A stretch of 64,000 bases of DNA from Elephas maximus indicus (lineage: Eukaryota > Chordata > Mammalia > Proboscidea > Elephantidae). Position numbers and translations under genes: made by a program. The notes below the pieces were generated by a model. It was not told the DNA's origin, did no database searches, and saw nothing but the letters and a program-made list of their open reading frames with translations. Below are positions 57,130 through 64,000 of the stretch, in pieces (position 1 is the stretch's first letter; each line of letters begins with the position of its first letter). The stretch spans positions 24,635,866-24,699,865 of the forward strand of contig NC_064846.1 in the NCBI RefSeq assembly GCF_024166365.1. The letters are read 5' to 3'.

Positions 57130-57350
57130 GTATCACCCTTCAGAGTTTACAGAGTGCTTTCACATTCATTATCTTATTTGATCTTCATGCCAACCCTAAA
57201 AGGGAGGCATAGTGGGTACTGTTTTATCAATTTTTGAGATAAGGAAATATGGGTCTCAAAGAGGTTAACTGACTTTTCTACAGCCGAATGACAGTATGAG
57301 TTAGGGCCAGGACTAGAACTCATCCCTTTTGTCTCGGAAAGCAGTGCTGT
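57130..57350 (+). mobile_element. MIR relic
   Basis: TCACATTCATTATCTTATTT, GATCTTCATGCCAACCCTAA, GAGGTTAACTGACTTTTCTA, GGGCCAGGACTAGAACTCAT. Confidence 0.75.
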
Positions 57351-57468
57351 TTCCATAACCTCCATTCAGTCTAGTATTTTCTCCAATCTCTGCTGCTGTG
57401 CTGAGCAGCAGTAGTAGCAGGAGTTATCCTCAGCAGTTTAGATAGAGCAACAAGGAGTAAATGACTAC

Positions 57469-57517
57469 CATGGGGGTCGCCATGAGTCAGGGTTGACTTA
57501 GAAGGCAATTTTTTTTT
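57469..57517 (+). mobile_element. 49-bp AfroSINE/RTE tail insertion
   Basis: CATGGGGGTCGCCATGAGTC then AGGGTTGACTTAGAAGGCAA and a T run: only the 3' tail. AATGACTAC flanks it at 57460-57468 and 57518-57526. Confidence 0.85.
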
Positions 57518-57774
57518 AATGACTACTACACATGAAAAACCCTTTTTTCATTTCCTCTGGCCAAACTGTGTGTGTGTGTGCGTCCCAGGGATGGTTAGGG
57601 GGTGGAGCATGGAGATCATGCTTCAGGCAGGACCTCTAGGGTTCATTTCTGTCTGCCTGAAATGATAACAATATACACAGACAATCCCTCCTACCTATTA
57701 GATGCAATAGAGAGGGACAAAAAAAGTGGTAAATACCTAAGTGGGAGTGGCCCTGAGGGAATGGAGAAAGTAGA

Positions 57775-57990
57775 ATTCAGTGAGCACCTAATGTCCACCA
57801 AGTGCTTTAGTTACATTATTTCATTTAATCTTCATAATTGCCCCATGATGTAGGTATTATTTGTGCCCTTCTTCTATAGATTAGTAAGCTAAATCTTAGA
57901 TAAAGTTCTAAAGTCACATAGCCAGTAATCTCCTGAGTCAGAACTCAAATAAGCGCATATGGCTCCAGAATCAAAGATCTTAACTACTAA
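57775..57990 (+). mobile_element. MIR relic
   Basis: AGTGAGCACCTAATGTCCAC, CAAGTGCTTTAGTTACATTA, TCATAATTGCCCCATGATGT, AAAGTCACATAGCCAGTAAT, ATCTTAACTACTAAACTACG. Confidence 0.8.
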
Positions 57991-59221
57991 ACTACGAAAC
58001 CAAGTAAAGAACCTGTGCTTTCTGGTGAATTGCAACAAACACAAGTTTTCTTTTTTTTTAATTAAGATTGGGGCTGCCCTAAGAGGTCTCCTTGTCCAGG
58101 GATTCCTTCTAGACACCCTCGCTGATGGCCATCCAGTGATCCATAGGAGCTCTGAATTAGTTTGGATCCTATAAATGGAGTTGGATCTGCATGGACCCAT
58201 TTCTTCCCTTCTGTGGTATTTCAACCAGGGCAAGGCCCAGGCATTTGTGTGAGACAGTAAGCCAGCATTAGCCTCTGATCATAGGAAAGAGGGATAGAAC
58301 CTACGCATTTTTAAAGCCTCAGTGCCACCTGATTCCAACCATTGTGTTACCTGGGCCTTTGCTCAGACAGATCTGCTCAATAAGTCCTTGTGAAATTTGC
58401 AGTTTGTTTTGCAGCTAGATTACCTTTGCCTCAGGCAAGGTTAAAGGAATCAGTTGGTAATGACCAGCCAGGAGCTGCATGATTCCTGAGGGGTTTGGTC
58501 CTTCTTTACTCTTTCACAGGATCCAAGTGATTGATGCCTTCAGACCTGAGCCCAGTTTCTTATGGTCATTCAAGGGCATTCAGATCTCTGCTCCAATGTA
58601 TCAGTGAAGAGACAATACGGCTCTGGGAAACCCTCTATTGACCAAGAAGGATAGTGTGAGTACTGGTGATTTCCACTGTTCTAGAAATGTGACACAGATA
58701 CTGAAGAGGAGAGGCTAACTGTGAAGATTAAATCATTTGACATATTTACCTGAGTATCCTCTCATTTTCAATAATCCATTGAGCTTGATTTTGGAAAGGG
58801 GGAAGGGTGAGAAGGAATTCTACTCCACCAATTTTTCTAAGAGTCTACAGTCCTGTATCAGTAAAGAGCATCCCTGAGTGACACCTGCTTTCTCTTTCCT
58901 TCGCTTAGTCATTTCTTCAACAAATATTATCAAGTGCCTTCTGCATCCTGGGTCTTTACTCTCTTTCTCATCTGAGCTCCTTTTGCTTTTTGAATTTGCT
59001 TTATCTTCCTTTTTTTTTTCTCCCCTTTTTGTTCTTAGCCTTTACATCTTCTCTGTCTCAGTGTTATAACTGGGAAATGGTGATACTATTTGGGAAGCTG
59101 GGAAGGTGTTTCAAATGAGAATGGAGGTGAGAGGAAGGGTTGGAGAGTGTAGAGAATTTATGTGCTTTAGGTAGGACTGTTTATACCCATATCACTCAGT
59201 TTTCTATTATTTCTTCACTTC
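57991..59221. other. OR gene upstream region
   Basis: No repeat family recognised. It should hold the OR promoter and 5' noncoding exon, but I could not place a TATA box, an EBF/Olf1 site or a first exon with confidence. Confidence 0.4.
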
Positions 59222-59223
59222 AG
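59222..59223 (+). other. Putative splice acceptor of OR coding exon
   Basis: The AG follows a pyrimidine-rich stretch (TTTTCTATTATTTCTTCACT then TCAG), 51 bp before the chosen ATG. OR genes usually have a noncoding first exon spliced just upstream of a single coding exon, so this position fits. Confidence 0.6.
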
Positions 59224-59274
59224 GCATGTCTGAAGAGTTTTTTACTAGTCGAGAATGGTACTAAACTTGTATCA

Positions 59275-60198
59275 ATGGAGAATTTATCCATGGAGACTGA
59301 CTTCATCCTTCTTGGCATGACAGACAACCCTCAGCTTGGGGTCCTGCTATTTGGAATCTTCCTTATTGTTTATATTGTCACTGTGTTGGGCAATCTAGGC
59401 TTGATGGTCCTGATCAGAGTCAGCCCTCACCTCCACACTCCAATGTACTTCTTCCTCTCTAATCTGTCCTTCCTTGATGTCTGTTTCTCTTCCATCACTA
59501 TCCCAAAGACTTTGGCAAATTTGTTATCTAAACTGCAGGCTGTTTCCTTCCTTGGATGTGTGACTCAAATGGGCTTGTTCATAGTCTTTGCCTCTGCTGA
59601 ATGCAATCTTTTGGCTACTATGGCCTATGACCGCTACACTGCCATCTGCCACCCACTGCTTTACCATGTGACCATGCCTAGGGTTCGTTGTCTTCTCTTG
59701 GTAACAGGATGCTACCTTGGTGGGTTAGTTAACATGGTTGCTGTGACAACTTCCATCACACAACTGTTGTTCTGTCAGCCACATATTCTTTCCCACTTCT
59801 TCTGTGACATTCCTCCACTGCTGGCACTGGCCTGCTCAGACCCCTGGGTCACCCAGATCTTGGTTGCAGGCTGTGGAGGATTCACCCTGGTCACCTCCAT
59901 TGTAGTGATCCTTGTCTCTTACATGTCTGTTCTCATGACTATCCTGGGAATTCCCTCAGCTTCCGGCAAACAGAAAGCCTTCTCTACTTGTGCTTCCCAC
60001 TTGACTGCTGTTGGCCTGTACTATGGAACAACTATGTACACTTACTTACAGCCCTCTCGACATGAATCCCAGGCTGGAAATCAGGTGGTCTCAGTGTTTT
60101 ATACTATCGTGATCCCTATGTTAAATCCTCTCATCTACAGTTTGAGAAACCAGGAAGTAAAAGTTGCCCTATGGAAAATATTGAGGCAGAGTCCCTAA
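59275..60198 (+). CDS. Olfactory receptor, class II, intact
   Basis: A single-exon frame of 307 residues, standard OR length. Odorant receptors are G-protein-coupled receptors of olfactory cilia that signal through Golf and cAMP. Visible marks: N3-L-S glycosylation sequon; TM1 with GN at 39-40; LHTPMYFFLSNLSFLD at 53-68 (IC1/TM2); C95 and C177 for the conserved disulfide, plus C167 and C187; MAYDRYTAIC at 116-125 (Thr where Val is commonest); HFFCDIPPLLALACSD in EC2; SYMSVL in TM5 (215-220); KAFSTCASHLTAV in TM6 (234-246); PMLNPLIYSLRNQEV in TM7 (281-295). The frame is open 45 codons further upstream (ATG at 59140), but that part crosses the acceptor at 59222 and is not OR-like, so the ATG at 59275 is preferred. 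Sequence suggests the OR5/8/9-type group; I do not assign a subfamily symbol. No polyadenylation site was located. Confidence 0.95.
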   Translation: MENLSMETDFILLGMTDNPQLGVLLFGIFLIVYIVTVLGNLGLMVLIRVSPHLHTPMYFFLSNLSFLDVCFSSITIPKTLANLLSKLQAVSFLGCVTQMGLFIVFASAECNLLATMAYDRYTAICHPLLYHVTMPRVRCLLLVTGCYLGGLVNMVAVTTSITQLLFCQPHILSHFFCDIPPLLALACSDPWVTQILVAGCGGFTLVTSIVVILVSYMSVLMTILGIPSASGKQKAFSTCASHLTAVGLYYGTTMYTYLQPSRHESQAGNQVVSVFYTIVIPMLNPLIYSLRNQEVKVALWKILRQSP

Positions 60199-61442
60199 TC
60201 TTTAACTCTGTGTCTCATAAATGTAATATATTCTATAAAGACTTGCTCATGGTTCTATTCACAATGTTTTCCACCCCCAGAAATGAAGCCTTGTTAGGAG
60301 CAATTGAATTGCTCTGGCTAAGTGTTTAGAAGTAGTTGTTTACGTAAATAGAAACACACTAGGGGGATATTATATGGACAAAAATAATGTATATTTTCTT
60401 TCTGAAACATTTGTCTGGTAGGAAATATTTTGTATGTGAGTATGTGAATGTCAATCTGAATTGTGAGTTGGTAAGATATTATTAGGCATGAGTTAAAATA
60501 ATTCCAAGATAACGTGAAGGTTAGAAAATATTATTTGATAATATGTTATAGAAGAGAATCTAGATGGCAACTGGGATGCAAATTCCTTTGCTGTCCCATG
60601 CATGAGGTTATATTGAGGACTCCTTGGTGCTCCATATGCTGAATTTAGTTTGGTACATAACTCTCATAAGGATTCAGAAGACTCCTAGATGTATGTTTTC
60701 CAGATACTGCCCCACCGCTGCCACTGTGAGGCTGTAAAATGTGTCCATGTACATAAAATCACATGTGAAATTATTGAGATTTATAGGGGTAAGTATTAAA
60801 TAGGTTGACTCTCAGCCAAACAAGAGAGATTTCTTTGACTAATTAGAGTAGAATTTGAAGATAACTTTTTGAAGGACACGGAGTCTTTTGTTAGCAGGTA
60901 CTACAGGCTTGAATTGTAGATATGATTTACTTGTATGTAAATTCTGAGTGGACCTGGGCCAAGCCCATTGCTATTCCTGAATATAGCTGTAACAAGTAAT
61001 GCAAGTGTGAGTGTAACCCTAATTCATTAGTTCCAGGCCAGCCCTCGGAATTTATAAAGATATATGAAATTCGTGGATATTGTTATTTCATCGAAATATA
61101 TTTGAAAAAACAGGCTAGCCGTAAAACCATACAATCATACATAAGAAGAATATAAAACCTTAATAACTTACTTTTATAGATGAGGAAACAGAGGTCTAGA
61201 GAAGGGGAAGTAACCACCCCCAAGATCGAAAAGCTCGTTGGGGAAAAATAATCGAATTGGCTCAAGCTGCAAAGAATAGCAGAAAGTAGTATTTACCTCC
61301 GTGTAGGTCAGACACAATCTTTGAGCCCACAAGAAGAGTCTTTATTCTGCCTCCTGTTCCCAGGAACTGTGAAGTCTTAGTAGCCATCTGTCAAGAACTC
61401 CTAAGCCCTAGTTGTGAGGGAGGGTCTATGGTCTACAAGGCC
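60199..61442. other. OR 3' flank, mostly unassigned
   Basis: Contains a small MIR-like piece near 61175-61250 (TTATAGATGAGGAAACAGAG). No second OR was found. Confidence 0.4.
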
Positions 61443-61488
61443 AAAAAACAAAACAAAACAAAACAAAACAAAGGAAACCCTGGTGGCA
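61443..61488 (+). repeat. (AAAAC)n and AfroSINE head scrap
   Basis: Five to six AAAAC units followed by GGAAACCCTGGTGGCA, the first 16 bases of an AfroSINE; nothing more of the SINE follows. Confidence 0.75.
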
Positions 61489-61599
61489 AAGCCATGTGAA
61501 AACCAGTTCTCTTAGAAGACCAGACTGACCCTTATTTCCAGCTACCAGCCAGAACATCCACTTGGAAGATCCTCAAGCAAACTTAAAATTTCAAACACT

Positions 61600-62800
61600 G
61601 AACTCAGCATCGTCCAGTCTAAACCTACTCTTCCTCCTTGACACTGCCCTCTCCCTCACCCCCTGCATTCAATCAGTTACCAAATCCTTCCAATTCTCTC
61701 TCCCAAATGTTTTTTGAATTCGTTTCTTCTCATTGCCACTGGCACTGTCCCAGATGATGCCTGTCATGGATTGACTTATGTCCCCCCAAAAATGTGTGTA
61801 CCAATTTGGCTGGGCCCTGATTCCCAGTATTGTGTGATTTTCCTATCTGTTGTAAATCCTGCCTCTATGATATTAATGAGCTAGGATGGGCAGCAGCTGT
61901 GTTAGTGAGGCAGGACTCGATACACAAGATTAGATTGTGTCTTGAGGCAATCTCTTGAGACATAAAAGAAAGAAGACAGCAGAGAGACAGGGGGACCTCA
62001 AAGCACCAAGAAATCAGTGCCAGAGCAGAGTGCATCATTTGGACCCAGGGTCCCTGCACAGAGAAGCTCCTAGTCTCAGGGAAGATTGATGAAAAGACCG
62101 ACAGAGAGAGAAAGCCTTCCCCTGGAGCTGACGCACTGAATTTGAACTTTTAAACTACTTTACTGTGAGAAAATGTACTTCTTTTTGTTAAAGCCATCCA
62201 CTTGTGGTGTTTCTGTTATAGCAGCACTAGGTCACTAAGACAAAATGATGCCACACTCCTTTCTTGCCTGGATTAGCAAAACAGTCTTTTATCCTTTCTC
62301 CCTGAATCCACTCTGGATTGTGCCTAATAGACTTTTTCCCATAAAAATCCCAGTGGTTTAAATGTAAATTTGACCACATTAGCCTTCTCCGACTCTCCAC
62401 ACTGCTTAAGACTTTTCCATATCTCTTTTTGCTTATAAGACAAATTCCAAACTCCTCATATGGCACAGAAAGCTCCCTTTGTCTTGTCTGTCCAAGTCCT
62501 ATTCATCTTTGGAAGTCAAAACTTAAATCTCATTTTCTTTACCAGGTAGCTTTTCCTGACTTTCCAGATAGAAGTGAGTGTTCATGTCCTGTTTTCCTGT
62601 TGTACTTTGTACCTCTATTGTTGCATTGGAGCACTTGGCCTTATAATGATATAATCTGTGCATTTTTCTGAATTTATGGTTTTGCCCATCTAGAAGACTG
62701 AAAGCCTCTGGAAGGACGGAGCCAGGTTTCAATAATTTCTTTGTCTCCTACCATAGGCCTAGTATAGGGCTTGGTTATCTTCTAAAGGTTTAAAACACAT
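61600..62800 (+). mobile_element. L2 3' region, interrupted by LTR
   Basis: 61600-61761 (CCCTCTCCCTCACCCCCTGC, AATCAGTTACCAAATCC) and 62243-62800 (TCTTGCCTGGATTAGCAAAA, CTGCTTAAGACTTTTCCATA, CAAATTCCAAACTCCTCATA, CTAGAAGACTGAAAGCCTCT) read in L2 order across the LTR. Confidence 0.7.
61762..62242 (+). mobile_element. Complete solo LTR, MaLR/ERVL-like
   Basis: Starts TGTCATGGATTGACTTATGT and ends GTCACTAAGACA, with the terminal TG...CA of an LTR. ATGATGCC occurs just before it and three bases after it, compatible with a target duplication whose edge has slipped. No gag/pol/env remains, so it is a recombined solo LTR inside an L2. Confidence 0.85.
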
Positions 62801-64000
62801 TAGCAGAAATGAGTAAGAAAATGGAAACATTCACACATAATTTACCTTCTTCCTTATTCAATTTATTTCCTCCATCAGACATTGTTACATTCTGTTGTGC
62901 AATGGAGGAAAGGCAGCAAATCTTACCTCCTGGGGCATCAACTTCTACGTGAATCTCCTGATTTGTGGTATGTTTTTTTGTCAACATTGTCACTCCACGG
63001 TAGAGAACCTGAACCTCAGCATCTCTCCCCTCAGCAAGTAGAAATGTTTCCCAACCTCCGAACAGTCCCAGCAAGACTAGAGACAGCTATGACCTCATCA
63101 ACTTTCATCATCTCTTTATGAGAGATGATGCATCTCAAGGGATACCAAAATACTGTAGTAATGGACAGTCCTTTTTAGACAGGACTGGCTACATAATTTG
63201 CAGGCCCAGTGCAAAATGTGAATATGAAGCCTCTTATTCAAAGAGCAAGAAAAAATGTCATTAAAGATACTAAACTATAAGATTTTGTCCTTTTTTCTAT
63301 GGTCTCTCTTTCTCAACCTGTCATGATGTTTTTTATTTGCTATTTAATGTCCTACTCTCTCAGGCACAGGGATACATGCACATGGTTCACTGGCTACCAC
63401 GTTCCTCCTCCCATAAGCTGGGGGACAGAAGCACTATGCCCTCATAAGGAATGAGGAAGTGGTACCAGGTATATCCCTTTCCCACAGGCCAGTTGTCCCA
63501 ACCCATGGTGGACAAACAACTTCCAAGGGTATTGCAACCTCTACATCAGGATGCACCAAGTACCTGGATCAGGGTGGTGAATAGGCCCCCACCAGGTCAC
63601 CTGCCAAATGTACCATGGCACTACCAGCTAGGGCCAGATGACTGTCTCCATGGCCAACCCTGAGAAGTTGCAGGATGTGTATGCCTGACCCTAATCCTCA
63701 CTGTGCCCTTGCTCAGGTGCCTGCAGGGGGTAAAGGATGGCAGTGGCCACTTGGTGGGGCAGAGAGGGGGTGGCAATGTGGAGCCCTGGGTGCTAGGGTA
63801 CAGGGGAATGGGCAGCCAAGAACATGTCTCAGGGAGGCAGGGAAGTGGTGGGAGGTGGGATTGTGTGGAAACCTAAACTCTAAGCTCTCAGTACATACTC
63901 CATGTCCCACTGGATTTCGTTTACACAGTACAAATTCAAATTATTAAGAATTTAATGACAATGGTATTAAACTCTAAGTGCAGGGCCCTCCTGAGTTCGA
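62801..64000. other. Unassigned, possible old repeat
   Basis: 63179-63250 (CTACATAATTTGCAGGCCCA, GTGCAAAATGTGAATATGAA) and 63935-64000 (GTGCAGGGCCCTCCTGAGTT) look like two ends of a diverged mammalian repeat with other sequence between them; the family was not identified. ORFs at 63451-63947 have no domain. Confidence 0.3.

Noticed and set aside
59140..59274. Upstream in-frame ATG extending the OR by 45 codons
   Set aside because: The extension crosses a good splice acceptor at 59222 and does not resemble any OR N-terminus; 307 residues is the normal length.
63451..63947. Pro/Gly-rich short ORFs near the right edge
   Set aside because: Composition-driven frames in GC-rich unassigned DNA with no start context or domain.

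Overview
The window is mammalian nuclear DNA, most likely from an elephant or a close afrotherian. The evidence is the repeat content: about 17 tRNA-headed AfroSINE copies (head near GAAACCCTGGTGGCATAGTG, tail near GAGTCGGAATCGACTCGA), seven BovB-like RTE copies that share the SINE tail, and L1 elements that differ from primate and rodent L1. No bacterial genes, operons, CRISPR arrays or ribosome binding sites are present. Confidence in Afrotheria is high; confidence in the exact species is moderate.

Host genes are few. One intact class II olfactory receptor (OR) gene lies at 59275-60198 (+), with a splice acceptor 51 bp upstream of its ATG. A second OR locus, a pseudogene, lies at about 9871-12880 (+). 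It has frameshifts, stops and a deleted DRY segment, and an antisense RTE copy splits it near the end of TM6. The window therefore looks like part of an OR cluster. No other host exon can be supported.

Layout. 1-9.4 kb: AfroSINEs, a 5'-truncated RTE (721-2052), a solo LTR (4202-4617), L2, L1M and MER5-like relics. 9.9-12.9 kb: OR pseudogene with its RTE insertion. 13-22 kb: L1 3' ends, SINEs, LTRs, a hAT-like element, MIRs. 22.3-30.8 kb: an ancient L2 interrupted by a 6.9-kb full-length antisense L1 (22992-29909) and a SINE, followed by an RTE fragment. 31.6-37.9 kb: a second, decayed full-length L1 (+) with a SINE at a deletion junction in ORF2. 40.46-43.69 kb: a full-length 3.2-kb RTE with a target-site duplication (TSD). 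44-51 kb: a SINE cluster, three more RTE copies, an old L1 3' end. 51-58.5 kb: MIR, L2 and L1M relics. 58.5-60.2 kb: the OR gene. 60-64 kb: an L2 split by a solo LTR, then old unassigned sequence.

How the parts work together: the RTE would have supplied the reverse transcriptase that mobilised the AfroSINEs (shared 3' tail), and L1 mobilised itself. No element here looks currently competent. The 23-30 kb L1 is the closest, with ORF2 open over 1160 codons, but it has two internal in-frame deletions and a nonsense codon in ORF1. I found no new defence or metabolic system. The most notable items are the tandem-repeat L1 promoter region, the short ORF overlapping the L1 ORF2 start, the SINE/RTE structural kinship, and the OR pseudogene split by an RTE.
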